A DNA stretch of 64,000 nucleotides from Enterococcus_I eurekensis (GCF_042654605.1 NZ_JBHSGT010000013.1:73344-137343), one strand, 5' to 3'. Positions 1-8,104 are shown, counted from the first letter of the stretch. The notes: generated by a model not told the origin, from the letters alone. Made by a program: numbers and translations.

Positions 1-36
1 TTGCCCTTGATATAATTGTTCGAATAATTGCTGCAT
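1..36 (-). CDS. trpD: Anthranilate phosphoribosyltransferase, N-terminal 12 codons only (truncated by window edge)
   Basis: The minus strand reads TAA then ATG directly after the trpG stop, giving the peptide start MQQLFEQLYQGQ before the window ends. A GGAGG ribosome binding site lies inside the trpG 3' end at a normal distance. Order trpE-trpG-trpD is standard for Firmicute trp operons, and the N-terminus suits TrpD, which transfers phosphoribosyl to anthranilate. Only 12 residues are visible, so the name rests mainly on context. Confidence 0.7.
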   Translation of the reverse strand, partial: MQQLFEQLYQGQ

Positions 37-600
37 TTAACTCGCCTCCACGACTTTCATAAAAGTATCAATCATGTGTTGTCCTTGTGGCGTTCCCAAA
101 GATTCCGGATGAAATTGCAACCCAAAAACCGGATAATCTTGGTGCTCCACCGCCATAATCCCATCCGAACACTCGGCGGTTATTTTTAAGCAAGAGGGCA
201 ATGTTTCACGTTCAATAATATACGAATGGTAACGCATCACCGTAAGCTCGCCTTCAATTGATTGAAATAGACCGGATTTTTGATATTGAATCATCGATTG
301 TTTTCCATGGATAATTTTCGGTGCTCGAATGACCTTGCCACCAAAAACTTCCCCTAAAGCTTGATGCCCCAGACAGATACCTAGAATCGGTTTCTCGCGG
401 TACATTTGTTCAATTATCGTTGTCAGTAAGCCGGCTTCCTTTGGTAAACCCGGTCCTGGCGATAATACAATCCCTTGCGCTTTTTGTGCCATTGCTAATA
501 AAGTTGGATCATCATTTCGTAAGACTGTGATTTCTACCTCGCCAAATTGTTGCACGAGATTATACGTAAATGAATCATAATTATCGACAAGTAAAATCAT
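37..600 (-). CDS. trpG: Anthranilate synthase component II (glutamine amidotransferase)
   Basis: This 187-residue class-I glutamine amidotransferase supplies ammonia to TrpE for anthranilate synthesis in tryptophan biosynthesis. The nucleophile is Cys76 in GICLGHQ, and the other triad residues are His164 and Glu166 in FHPES. The oxyanion-strand motif SPGPG is near residue 47. Length is normal for TrpG/PabA. Its ATG overlaps the trpE stop by 4 bp, indicating translational coupling, and trpD follows with no gap. TrpG and PabA are hard to separate by sequence and such proteins can serve both pathways. The Trp T-box leader and the trpE/trpD neighbours make TrpG the better name. Confidence 0.93.
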   Translation of the reverse strand: MILLVDNYDSFTYNLVQQFGEVEITVLRNDDPTLLAMAQKAQGIVLSPGPGLPKEAGLLTTIIEQMYREKPILGICLGHQALGEVFGGKVIRAPKIIHGKQSMIQYQKSGLFQSIEGELTVMRYHSYIIERETLPSCLKITAECSDGIMAVEHQDYPVFGLQFHPESLGTPQGQHMIDTFMKVVEAS

Positions 601-1985
601 CTTTCTCCGACCTCCAATAATGTTTTAGCTTTTTGTAATGTTTCAAAATATTCAGCAGTTGGATCCGAATCGTAAACAATCCCAGCACCCGCTTGGACGT
701 ACGCTCGTTGATTTTTTAAGACGAGCGTACGAATACCAATTGCAAAATCCGCTTGATTGTCTTGCGAGAAATAACCGATGGCACCGGCATAGACACCACG
801 TTTAACTGGTTCCCATTCGTAAATCCGTTGCATTGCTCGAATTTTTGGCGCCCCACTGACTGTCCCAGCTGGTAGCGTGGCTTTTAACGCATCCATCGCG
901 GTTAAGCCTTTTTTTAATTTCCCCTCAACTAGCGAAACGATATGCATCACATAGCGATATCTTTCAATCACCATATAAAGTGGGACCGTCACACTGCCGA
1001 CTTCAGCAATTCGACCAATATCGTTTCGTCCCAGGTCAATCAGCATCAAATGCTCCGCTCGTTCTTTTTCATCGGCCAACAACTCTTCGGCTAATTGATT
1101 GTCTTCAGCTTTGGTTGCGCCCCGTTTACGCGTACCGGCAATTGGGTTTGTCATGACTTTCTGCCCCTTAACTTGCAATAAACTTTCGGGTGAAGAACCG
1201 ATGACCTTCGTCCCTTCATTGAAATCTAAATAATACAAATAAGCTGACGGGTTCGAAAGGCGCAACTTACGATAATAATCAAAAGGATTTTGCTTAAATA
1301 CCCCAGATAACCTTTGGGATGGCACAACTTGAAATAAATCACCGTGAGTAATGTATTCCTTGGCCTTATTGACCACTTCTTCAAATGCTTCTTGTGTAAA
1401 ATGACTTGTAAAAGCTAATTTTTCTGGGAGAAGCGTCGTTTGTTCTTCTTTCGTCGGGGTTTGCAGTTCCCTTTCCAAGATGGCTAGCTGACTGTCCAGT
1501 TCCCCTTCCGCTCGTTGACTATAAGTATTTTCCACGACTAATGTCAGCGCTTCTTTTTGGTGATCAAAAATAACAAAACTTTCAAAAATAAATAAATCAA
1601 TATCTGGAATATTCAACTCATCCCGTGGAATCTCACCTAGATTTTCATAGCAAGCAATCACGTCATAGCCGATATAGCCAATGGCACCACCTTGAAAAGG
1701 CAGCTCTTCTCGTAATTGATTATCGGTTAAAACATATTGCTCGATTTCTTTTAACGGATCTTTCGTTGGGTACTCTTTTTTTTCAGCCGTCAAATGATTA
1801 CAAACACTAAAAATTCCTGCTTGAAATTGAAGCTCAAAAACGGGATTAAAGGCGATCACTGAGTAACGACTTGATTCTTTCTCACGTGGAATACTTTCCA
1901 GCAAACATTTATTTTTTCCTCTAATTCGTAAAAAGGCTGATACTGGTGTGATGCAATCAGCATTGATTATTTTCGTTTTTCTCAT
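597..1985 (-). CDS. trpE: Anthranilate synthase component I
   Basis: This 462-residue enzyme converts chorismate to anthranilate with TrpG-supplied ammonia, the first committed step to tryptophan. The N-terminal domain carries the LLES-X10-S element (residues 28-31 and Ser42) known in TrpE proteins to bind tryptophan for feedback inhibition, which argues for TrpE over PabB. The C-terminal chorismate-binding domain shows IAGTRKRG, GRNDIGRIAEVGSV and the AGTVSGAPK motif. The ATG at 1985 has a GGGGAG ribosome binding site about 8 nt upstream. It is the first gene of the operon and lies directly below two tandem T-box leaders with Trp specifiers. Confidence 0.96.
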   Translation of the reverse strand: MRKTKIINADCITPVSAFLRIRGKNKCLLESIPREKESSRYSVIAFNPVFELQFQAGIFSVCNHLTAEKKEYPTKDPLKEIEQYVLTDNQLREELPFQGGAIGYIGYDVIACYENLGEIPRDELNIPDIDLFIFESFVIFDHQKEALTLVVENTYSQRAEGELDSQLAILERELQTPTKEEQTTLLPEKLAFTSHFTQEAFEEVVNKAKEYITHGDLFQVVPSQRLSGVFKQNPFDYYRKLRLSNPSAYLYYLDFNEGTKVIGSSPESLLQVKGQKVMTNPIAGTRKRGATKAEDNQLAEELLADEKERAEHLMLIDLGRNDIGRIAEVGSVTVPLYMVIERYRYVMHIVSLVEGKLKKGLTAMDALKATLPAGTVSGAPKIRAMQRIYEWEPVKRGVYAGAIGYFSQDNQADFAIGIRTLVLKNQRAYVQAGAGIVYDSDPTAEYFETLQKAKTLLEVGER

Positions 1986-2008
1986 GTTGACACTCCCCTT
2001 TGTTATTT

Positions 2009-2280
2009 ATAAAAAAAAGCCCTCAAATCATCACAAAAATAGCAACGATTTGAGGGCGAAAATTCGCGGTACCACCTCAATTGATTTAGTCAAAAACCTA
2101 AATCCACTTAATCAGCTGCCCAACAGCAACCTTCCTCTATATCGGGAGTACCCGGAAATCTCCTACTCTATCTTCAAAGATTCATCTACTAAGCCCATTC
2201 ATGTATCTCAATGTTTGTTTACTTCTCACCGACTGTAAACTCTCTGGAAACATTTTTTAGATTCATTACTCTTCTTAGTT
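2009..2280 (-). promoter_or_regulatory. T-box riboswitch, tRNA-Trp (trpE-proximal of two)
   Basis: On the minus strand the leader has a Stem I closed by ACTAAG/CTTAGT with an AGAGAG...GGTGAGAAG arm. The specifier loop GAA-TGG-GC reads the Trp codon UGG. The conserved T-box AGGTGGTACCGCG lies at 2076-2089. The terminator GCCCTCAAATC/GATTTGAGGGC plus U-run is at 2011-2058, just before the trpE ribosome binding site. Uncharged tRNA-Trp is expected to stabilise the antiterminator and allow read-through into trpE. This is the second complete T-box in the leader. Confidence 0.92.
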
Positions 2281-2305
2281 TCGATTGATTATTTAATTTA
2301 AAACA

Positions 2306-2577
2306 ACAAAAAAGCCCTCAACACGCCAAATAGCGTTGTTGAGGGCGATAACATTCACGGTGCCACCTCAAAAGAATGAACAAGTACTTCATTTTCTCAA
2401 TCAAGTATCAAACAATACTCTTCCTCTGTAACGGGAGTACCCGGATAAAGCCTACTAGATTCAGCTTTTCAGCACGGAAGTCCATTTCATCTAAAGGATT
2501 TACTGATTCCCACCACCATCAGCTCGCTGTAAAATTCGCTCTAAATTACTTCTCTTCCGTCTTGCTTTTTAAGATTG
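2306..2577 (-). promoter_or_regulatory. T-box riboswitch, tRNA-Trp (promoter-proximal of two)
   Basis: This is a complete T-box on the minus strand. Stem I is closed by ACGGAAG/CTTCCGT, with AGAG and GGTG elements and a specifier loop GAAA-TGG-AC, again a UGG Trp codon. The T-box sequence TGAGGTGGCACCGTG is at about 2356-2371. A terminator GCCCTCAACA/TGTTGAGGGC followed by a U-run lies at 2308-2347. It is transcribed from the promoter at 2583-2611 and precedes the second T-box, so transcription must escape two terminators in series. Confidence 0.92.
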
Positions 2578-2582
2578 AGTTT

Positions 2583-2611
2583 ATCTTACATGAGAATAAA
2601 ATGAATGTCAA
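2583..2611 (-). promoter_or_regulatory. Promoter of the trp operon leader
   Basis: Minus-strand TTGACA (2606-2611), a 17-bp spacer and TAAGAT (2583-2588) form a near-consensus sigma-A promoter. The predicted start is just upstream of T-box Stem I. Confidence 0.85.
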
Positions 2612-2652
2612 CGATAAACACTCATTTATTTTTAATCTTGATTCATCAGTAG

Positions 2653-3102
2653 CTATTGATGAACAACTTCAAACTTTTCAAAAATAATCATCATTTCAGG
2701 ATGATACGCGTAACCAACGATTTTGCCAACAGCGTCAAAAAACTCCATATGCTTTTCTTGCCAAGTTTCTAAGGTTAAATCTTCCCCTTCTAAACGGCAA
2801 ATATCATACGTCATCTCATTGAATTTTAGTTTGATGACTTCGGTTGTTTGAATAATGCATTTTGGATTACCCGCAAAATCAGTCACAATCGAATAATCAC
2901 CGACTTGCGGTTCTCTTTCATTTGTTAAGATATATTCTTCTTCAGCTGAACTCGTCGCACTTTTTTTTCCTTCCAAAACAAGCTGCAATAAATGCTCGGC
3001 TGATTGCTGGTCATGTCCGAAGTAAAAAGCTTCAAGATATCTTGTGTCTAATGCTTGATTTTGTTTCATTAAAAAATGGTTCCAATAAGATTCAATATTC
3101 AT
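2653..3102 (-). CDS. ASCH domain protein
   Basis: This small cytoplasmic protein has 149 residues when started at the ATG at 3102, which is preceded by AGGGGG. A longer reading to 3156 exists but has no ribosome binding site. The features resemble the ASCH fold: ESYWNHFL at the N-terminus, LVLEGKKSATSS near residue 43, and a QVGDYSIVTDFAGNPKCIIQTTEV strand pair in the middle (a stretch split here by position only: about residues 66-89). ASCH proteins are thought to bind RNA, and some relatives hydrolyse N4-acetylcytidine. No specific substrate can be assigned here. It stands alone between the trp leader and the guanidine-riboswitch unit. Confidence 0.8.
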   Translation of the reverse strand: MNIESYWNHFLMKQNQALDTRYLEAFYFGHDQQSAEHLLQLVLEGKKSATSSAEEEYILTNEREPQVGDYSIVTDFAGNPKCIIQTTEVIKLKFNEMTYDICRLEGEDLTLETWQEKHMEFFDAVGKIVGYAYHPEMMIIFEKFEVVHQ

Positions 3103-3160
3103 ACTAATCCCCCTTTCAAACGTCATTCTTATTTTATCAGATTGGATGGCTTTCACAAAA

Positions 3161-3841
3161 TCACAAGGTGAATTGATTCCAACTTTGCCAAAAAAGAAAC
3201 AGAATTACACTAATTAAAATAACTGGAACGAGCACTTTCTTCCATTGAATCATCTTGATTTGAATCCAGTGATAAAACTGATCAAAACGAGCTTCTTGCG
3301 TACGATAAACAACATACATAATCATTAATGGTCCCATATAAATAAGATTGTAAATAACCATTAAACCAATGACCGTCCAATATGAAAAGCTTTGATTCAT
3401 CAACCAACCAATAAAAGCAAAATACGGTAACGCTGTTGCTAACTCTGAAATTGTCGCACCTATGCCTAATAAAACTAATGCCAATGGTGAAACAGAACCT
3501 TTAATCGTCACTTTGACCTCTTCTTCTTTGGTACGACGAATCAACCAAAAATAGCGAATTAAATATAAAATCAGACCCACGGCACCAATCAAAGTAATTA
3601 TTGAAAGATACGGTGTCACGCTTGTTTTTATTTGATTCCATAACTGAATCAAAATATCTGATAAACTAAAATAAAATAACACTCCCCCTAAAAAATTAAC
3701 GAATCCTGTCGTCAAAATAAAATACCAAATATCCCTTGGTTTCTTGACCAATCCTTGTAAAACAAATTGTTGTCCAATCGCCATTGGATTGAGACTATCA
3801 AAAGCACTTGTTGAAATCGTTACTAGTAAAACTTGCCACAT
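3161..3841 (-). CDS. GAP/Sap-family integral membrane protein under a guanidine riboswitch
   Basis: This 226-residue protein starts at the ATG at 3841, which has GAGGAGG upstream. Six hydrophobic segments are visible, at about residues 1-20, 38-58, 70-95, 110-135, 145-170 and 195-220. The N-terminal SAFDSLNPMAIGQQ and the central GIGATISELATALPYFAFIG resemble the GAP/Sap (LysE-like exporter) superfamily. It is the only gene after the guanidine-I riboswitch at 3862-3985. Known genes under this riboswitch class handle or export guanidine. I infer a guanidine, or toxic cation, exporter; no family member is known to me with that activity. Confidence 0.72.
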   Translation of the reverse strand: MWQVLLVTISTSAFDSLNPMAIGQQFVLQGLVKKPRDIWYFILTTGFVNFLGGVLFYFSLSDILIQLWNQIKTSVTPYLSIITLIGAVGLILYLIRYFWLIRRTKEEEVKVTIKGSVSPLALVLLGIGATISELATALPYFAFIGWLMNQSFSYWTVIGLMVIYNLIYMGPLMIMYVVYRTQEARFDQFYHWIQIKMIQWKKVLVPVILISVILFLFWQSWNQFTL

Positions 3842-3861
3842 CTTTTTTCCTCCTCTAAAAT

Positions 3862-3985
3862 AAAAAAGCCAAGGGGCAACGATCAAATGATCATTACTCC
3901 TAGGCTTTTTTCCTACCGTGTACGCAGTGCGCGTTTTCTCTCGGACCAGACTAGTTAAACTACGGAACCCTAGAAAACCTTTTTA
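3862..3985 (-). promoter_or_regulatory. Guanidine-I (ykkC subtype 1) riboswitch with overlapping terminator
   Basis: The minus strand contains, in order, CTAGGGTTCCG, ACTGGTCCGAGAG, AAAAC, and ACACGG-TAGGAAAAAAGCC then TAGGAG. These are the conserved blocks of the ykkC/guanidine-I aptamer. The 3' aptamer strand GCCTAGGAG also forms the 5' arm of an 18-bp hairpin (3868-3905) followed by TTTTTT. Ligand-bound aptamer should therefore block the terminator, making an ON switch. A retained ACACGG points to subtype 1 (guanidine) rather than the PRPP or ppGpp variants. Confidence 0.92.
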
Positions 3986-3998
3986 TTTAAGTCCCATC

Positions 3999-4026
3999 AT
4001 TATAGCAACTCTAAATGGGAAGTCAA
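3999..4026 (-). promoter_or_regulatory. Promoter of the guanidine-riboswitch unit
   Basis: Minus-strand TTGACT (4021-4026), a 16-bp spacer and TATAAT (3999-4004) lie between the ddh stop and the aptamer, so the unit is transcribed independently of ddh. Confidence 0.85.
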
Positions 4027-4055
4027 GGTGACTGTTTGAAAATAATTTTTGCCTT

Positions 4056-5027
4056 TTACAGTAATTCTTTTCTTAATGTTTCAACATCAATTGGAGATAA
4101 ATATTTTGGCGCGATATCAAAAACGGTATAGGCACCAAATTGTTTTTCATTCGCTAAACGAACACACGCGCGCGCATAAGCGACAAGGACACTTGCGGTA
4201 AATTCTGGATTACTATCTAAGTGTAGGTTGTATTCAATCACTTGTTTGGTCGACTCGTTTGTCACACCTGTATGCAGTACAGTACCGCCATGTGGAGCTG
4301 CTTTGTGGTTTTTATTTAATTCTTCTTGTGAAATTACATGAATCGTTGTATCGTAATCGGCAAAATAATTCGGCATCGTCACGATTTCTTCGCGAATCGC
4401 CACTTCATCAGCTCCAGCTTCTAAAACAATAAAACATTCACGTAAATGTTTGTCACGTGTCGTTAATTCTAATTTTTCTCCTGCTTTAAGTCGTTCAATA
4501 ATCTCCGTATTTGGAATGGTATATTGTGTGGCATCAGCAATGCCATCGATTCTTCTTAAAGCATCCGAATGGCCTTGGCTCACACCTTTCCCCCAGAAAG
4601 TATAGGTTTCTCCTTGCGGTAAGATACTTTGTGCGTAGAGGCGATTTAAACTAAAGAGCCCTGGATCCCAACCTGTTGAAATCACTGAAACCTGCTTATT
4701 TTCTTTAGCGATTTTATCGACTTTCGCAAAATGTTCTGGAATTTTTGCATGGGTATCGAAACTATCCACCGTGTTGAAATATTGCGTTATTTCTGGCGTT
4801 TGAACGGGTAAATCTGTTGCGGAACCACCGCATAAAATACAGACATCAATCTCACCTTTTTTTGCTAATAAATCATTCATGTGATAGGCCGTTGCACCTT
4901 GTGTTTCAACCGTTTCAGGAGCTCTTCTTGTAAATACCCCAACTAAATTCATATCAGGGTTTTGTCTTAGTGCGAATTCAACACCTCGACCTAAATTTCC
5001 ATAACCAATAATTGCGACTCTAATCAT
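4056..5027 (-). CDS. ddh: meso-Diaminopimelate D-dehydrogenase
   Basis: This 323-residue NADPH-dependent enzyme aminates L-2-amino-6-oxopimelate to meso-DAP in a one-step branch of lysine and peptidoglycan precursor synthesis. The N-terminal Rossmann motif is GYGNLGRGVE (residues 8-17). Family blocks include CGGSATDLP (about 67-75), STGWDPGLFSLNR (about 117-129) and GKGVSQGHSDALRR (about 146-159). Length is typical for Ddh. The ATG at 5027 follows AAAGGAG. It has its own promoter and no operon partner. Its presence implies a capacity to make DAP or lysine, complementing the lysine-regulated importer at 58.9 kb. Confidence 0.93.
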   Translation of the reverse strand: MIRVAIIGYGNLGRGVEFALRQNPDMNLVGVFTRRAPETVETQGATAYHMNDLLAKKGEIDVCILCGGSATDLPVQTPEITQYFNTVDSFDTHAKIPEHFAKVDKIAKENKQVSVISTGWDPGLFSLNRLYAQSILPQGETYTFWGKGVSQGHSDALRRIDGIADATQYTIPNTEIIERLKAGEKLELTTRDKHLRECFIVLEAGADEVAIREEIVTMPNYFADYDTTIHVISQEELNKNHKAAPHGGTVLHTGVTNESTKQVIEYNLHLDSNPEFTASVLVAYARACVRLANEKQFGAYTVFDIAPKYLSPIDVETLRKELL

Positions 5028-5057
5028 TTACTTCACTCCTTTTCGTTGAATAAAAAA

Positions 5058-5087
5058 AGTATACTACAATTATCATTCAAAAGACAA
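5058..5087 (-). promoter_or_regulatory. Probable ddh promoter
   Basis: Minus-strand TTGTCT (5082-5087), an 18-bp spacer and TATACT (5058-5063) lie about 30 bp above the ddh start. Confidence 0.6.
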
Positions 5088-5099
5088 ATTCAAGATAAA

Positions 5100-5137
5100 A
5101 CCCATGTACTCTTATTAAATAAATAAGAAGACATGGG
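5100..5137 (-). terminator. Terminator after the DUF1456 gene
   Basis: A hairpin ACCCATGT/ACATGGGT, extended by an inner CTTATT/AATAAG pairing, is followed on the minus strand by TTTTATC. It lies between the DUF1456 gene and ddh. Confidence 0.65.
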
Positions 5138-5149
5138 TTCATTTTTTAA

Positions 5150-5620
5150 TTATTCACCACGGTGTTCAATCATTAAACCTTTTAAAAAATTACGCGCGTA
5201 ACGATCCCCACAAGGTTTGTAGTTACGATGACCTTCTTTACGTAAAATGGCACTGATTTCACCTTTTGAAACACGGACACCTGCTAAGTCTAAATAGTTA
5301 ATAATATCATCACTCGTTAAACTTAAAGCGATTTTAACTTTTTTTAGCAATAGGTTATTGGCGTTGCCCTTATGCAATTCCATGGCAGGCTCTTCGCCTT
5401 CGCGAGCGCCACGTTGCGAGATAATTAAACCATTTAAAAAGCGTTCAAATTGTTCATCGGTCAACTCGACTTCGTATTCTTCATCATTTTTCTTAACTAA
5501 CATTTCACGAAATTCTTCTTTTGTTACCTCAACGCCACCAAATTTAAAAATCTTAACAACATCAGTATCTTTAATATCTAAGGCATAACGTAAACGTTTC
5601 AAGCGATCATTATTATTCAT
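5150..5620 (-). CDS. DUF1456 (YehS-like) protein
   Basis: This 156-residue protein is made of two similar halves of about 70 residues. Each half begins with a segment like LRYALDIKDTDVVKIFKFGGV or KIALSLTSDDIINYLDLAGV and ends in FLNGLIISQRG or FLKGLMIEHRG. This duplicated layout matches DUF1456/YehS, a conserved family without a known function. The protein is charged and has no signal peptide or membrane segment, so it should be cytoplasmic. The ATG at 5620 has GGTGCAATAA upstream, a modest ribosome binding site. It is monocistronic with a terminator after it. Confidence 0.85.
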   Translation of the reverse strand: MNNNDRLKRLRYALDIKDTDVVKIFKFGGVEVTKEEFREMLVKKNDEEYEVELTDEQFERFLNGLIISQRGAREGEEPAMELHKGNANNLLLKKVKIALSLTSDDIINYLDLAGVRVSKGEISAILRKEGHRNYKPCGDRYARNFLKGLMIEHRGE

Positions 5621-5690
5621 TTATTGCACCTTCCATTCTCATCTTATATTTTATCAAATTTTAACCGACAGTTCAAAAGCGAATTGACCG

Positions 5691-6497
5691 CTACATTGAG
5701 ACATTTCCACTATGCAACTCTTCTTGACTCGATTCTAGAGGAAGCCAATCAATAAATTTTTTAAGGTGACGATCCCAGAATTCCCAATCGTGTGCGCCAT
5801 CGTCTTCAATATAATCGATATTAATTGGTTTATTTTTAATCTCATGATAAAAATCACGGACATTTTCTAACAAGAAATCTTGTTTGCCGATTGATAAATA
5901 AATTGAAGGCATCTCTACTTTTTTAGCAATTAACTGATCAATCAAATAATAGTAATCACGATCACTGTCTTTAATCGTCGAAATATCATTAAAAATCGCA
6001 TCAAAAAAAGCCAAACTAAACATGCGACGGTCTGCTAATGACTGCGGATTATCCCAAAGCTGTGTTAAAAATGTTCCTGGAGAAAAAGCACCGATTCGAC
6101 TAAATGTCTCATGATATTTAAGACCATTGACTAATGCTCCATAGCCACCCATCGATAACCCGGCAATAAAGGTATCTTCTCTTCGATTAGATACAGGAAA
6201 CATTTTACGTGTAAAAGCGACGAGTTCTTCGGCGATAAATTCGCCGTAATATTCATTTTTAAACGCTTGATCGATGTAAAAATTATTCTCACCGGCTGGC
6301 ATAATTACCGCTAAGTTTTTCTCTAACGCCCAACGTTTGATGCGCGTTTCATTCAGATAATCATTATGGTCACCGACTGCGCCATGTAATAAATATAACG
6401 TTTTCAACGGTTGATCGGATTTCATCGGGATGATGGCATTAAATGTTACCGCCCGGGTTAACTTTTTGGATACAAAATTTACTTGAACTAAAGACAT
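5691..6497 (-). CDS. Esterase family protein (EstA/tributyrin-esterase-like alpha/beta hydrolase)
   Basis: This 268-residue cytoplasmic serine hydrolase has an oxyanion motif LYLLHGAVGDHNDY (about residues 33-46) and a nucleophile elbow GLSMGGYG near residue 114. The likely Asp is in SIGKQDFLLE, and the His is in DDGAHDWEFW near the C-terminus. The layout matches the esterase-D/EstA group that cleaves short acyl esters in lactic acid bacteria. The substrate cannot be fixed from sequence. It starts at an ATG after AAAGAGG, and neighbouring genes give no pathway clue. Confidence 0.85.
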   Translation of the reverse strand: MSLVQVNFVSKKLTRAVTFNAIIPMKSDQPLKTLYLLHGAVGDHNDYLNETRIKRWALEKNLAVIMPAGENNFYIDQAFKNEYYGEFIAEELVAFTRKMFPVSNRREDTFIAGLSMGGYGALVNGLKYHETFSRIGAFSPGTFLTQLWDNPQSLADRRMFSLAFFDAIFNDISTIKDSDRDYYYLIDQLIAKKVEMPSIYLSIGKQDFLLENVRDFYHEIKNKPINIDYIEDDGAHDWEFWDRHLKKFIDWLPLESSQEELHSGNVSM

Positions 6498-6557
6498 GTT
6501 GAAACCTCTTTCTTGTTTGTGTTAATAAAATGATTTTAGCATAAGAAAAATGTCCGA

Positions 6558-7106
6558 TTACGATTCTGAAAGATTATTCATTAACTCAAAAATTTTTCGA
6601 GTCGTATTTACGTTTCGGATCGTTGTTTGCTTGTATAGAGGCAGACTAATAATTTGTTTTAAGCGACTCTTATTGAGTTCATCGCGGGAAATAGTCCATA
6701 AAATAGCTCCTGAAACCAATTTTACCGTATCAATCGCTGGATTGGGTTGAATTTGTTCCAGTAACGTTTTCTGATCAACACCATCCCATAAAAATAAGAC
6801 ATCACTTTTCATCGTAGCATTATTTTCCCAATTTACAGGTAAGGCTTCAATAATGCTGGCAAGATCCTCTTGATCCTTGATTAAAACAGGAATCTTTAAA
6901 TCAAAAACAGTGTGAATTCTCGCTTCAATTTTCATTGCTAAAATGGTCTTGGCTTCCTTTGGTGCTTGAAAAATAATATTACCTGAATGAAGATAAGTTT
7001 TTACATTTTTAAACTCAAGGGACTCAAATACTCGCTTTAAATCAACCATTTTAATTTTATTATTGCCTCCAACGTTGATTCCACGCAATAATGCCACATA
7101 AATCAT
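6558..7106 (-). CDS. DUF1697 family protein
   Basis: This 182-residue soluble protein carries the DUF1697 hallmark N-terminus YVALLRGINVGGNN (residues 3-16), followed by KMVDLKRVFESLEF and the TYLHSGNIIF block (about 38-47). The C-terminal part has the typical LWTISRDELNKSRL-like segment. The family is widespread and has no established function. The gene is divergent from the rluF-like gene, with a 244-bp shared intergenic region that holds an inverted repeat at 7164-7189. Nothing unusual is seen in length or start. Confidence 0.88.
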   Translation of the reverse strand: MIYVALLRGINVGGNNKIKMVDLKRVFESLEFKNVKTYLHSGNIIFQAPKEAKTILAMKIEARIHTVFDLKIPVLIKDQEDLASIIEALPVNWENNATMKSDVLFLWDGVDQKTLLEQIQPNPAIDTVKLVSGAILWTISRDELNKSRLKQIISLPLYKQTTIRNVNTTRKIFELMNNLSES

Positions 7107-7163
7107 TCATAATCATTCCCTTCATTCAGTCGATTTATTATCATTTTACTTAAACGTTCGACT

Positions 7164-7189
7164 TTCACCAACAAAATTGCTTTGGTGAA
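7164..7189. repeat. Inverted repeat in a divergent intergenic region
   Basis: TTCACCAA and TTGGTGAA are perfect 8-bp arms separated by 10 bp, between the divergent DUF1697 and rluF-like genes. No U-run follows, so an operator or RNA hairpin is possible. No function is assigned. Confidence 0.45.
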
Positions 7190-7285
7190 TCAAAAAATTC
7201 AACGATTGGTGTCGTTTGTTTTTCTTAAATTTTATTATTATCGCCTTACACCTTGGATACTAGCATGAGAAAACGAGAATCTTTC

Positions 7286-7313
7286 TTGCTTTCCACGCCT
7301 TTTTCAGTATAGT
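7286..7313 (+). promoter_or_regulatory. Probable promoter of the rluF-like gene
   Basis: TTGCTT (7286-7291), a 16-bp spacer and TATAGT (7308-7313) lie about 38 bp upstream of the start codon. Confidence 0.6.
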
Positions 7314-7350
7314 TAGGAGTGAAGAATTCTCTTATAAAGGAAGTGTCCAG

Positions 7351-8058
7351 ATGCGACTAAATAAATTCATCAGCGAGGCGGGACGCGCTTCAAGACGTGG
7401 GGCCGATAAGTTAATCGAAGAAGGCCGCGTGATGATTAATGGAAAAAAAGCTAAAATTGGTAGTCAAGTAAATCCCGGCGATGATGTCCGCGTTGATGGG
7501 AATCAACTATACGTTGCCCGAAATAACGTCTATATTGCGCTTCACAAACCAGTTGGAATCACAAGTACAACTGAAAAAGGTGTCAAAGGAAATCTTGCAG
7601 ATCTGGTTAATCACACACCGCGTGTTTTTAACGTTGGACGCTTAGACAAAGACTCTGAAGGCTTAATTTTAATGACCAACGATGGAGATATCGTGAATGA
7701 AATTTTACGTTCAGAAGGCCGTCATGAAAAAGAATACATTGTTTCCGTTGATCGACCAATTACACCCGAATTCATTAAAGGGATGTCTGAAGGCGTCCGG
7801 ATTTTAGGTACAAAAACCTTGCCTTGTGAGATTGAACAATTGTCAAAATATGATTTTAAAATTATTTTAACGCAAGGTTTAAACCGCCAAATTCGTCGAA
7901 TGTGTGAAGTCTTCGGTTACGAAGTTTATCGCTTACAACGGATACGGATTATGAATATTGAATTAGGTAATTTACCAATGGGGCAATGGCGTTACTTATC
8001 AAAAAAAGAAAAAGATCGTTTGTTTAGAGACCTCGACTACGAAGCTCGCGAATGGTAA
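7351..8058 (+). CDS. rluF: 23S rRNA pseudouridine synthase, RluF type
   Basis: This 235-residue enzyme has an N-terminal S4 RNA-binding domain (MRLNKFISEAGRASRRGADKL, stated by position: residues 1-21) and a RsuA/RluB/RluF-type catalytic domain. The catalytic Asp lies in NVGRLDKDSEGL near residue 99, and the C-terminal motif is GLNRQIRRMCEVFGY. The combination suggests modification of 23S rRNA near U2604. The symbol is by similarity, and RluB-like specificity cannot be excluded. The ATG at 7351 follows AAAGGAAG. A bidirectional terminator immediately after it is shared with the convergent DUF1835 gene. Confidence 0.85.
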   Translation: MRLNKFISEAGRASRRGADKLIEEGRVMINGKKAKIGSQVNPGDDVRVDGNQLYVARNNVYIALHKPVGITSTTEKGVKGNLADLVNHTPRVFNVGRLDKDSEGLILMTNDGDIVNEILRSEGRHEKEYIVSVDRPITPEFIKGMSEGVRILGTKTLPCEIEQLSKYDFKIILTQGLNRQIRRMCEVFGYEVYRLQRIRIMNIELGNLPMGQWRYLSKKEKDRLFRDLDYEAREW

Positions 8059-8059
8059 A

Positions 8060-8104
8060 AAAATAGCGCTAGGAACAATTTAATTGTCCTTAGCGCTATT
8101 TTTT
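8060..8104. terminator. Bidirectional terminator between convergent genes
   Basis: A near-perfect hairpin AAATAGCGCTAGGA / TCCTTAGCGCTATTT has an A-run on one side and a T-run on the other. It overlaps the 3' end of the DUF1835 gene. Confidence 0.85.

Noticed and set aside
2376..2687. A 103-codon plus-strand frame
   Set aside because: It lies inside the conserved T-box leader on the opposite strand; composition is explained by RNA structure.
3895..3985. PRPP or ppGpp variant of the ykkC riboswitch
   Set aside because: The ACACGG block and short aptamer match subtype 1, and no purine or stringent-response gene follows.
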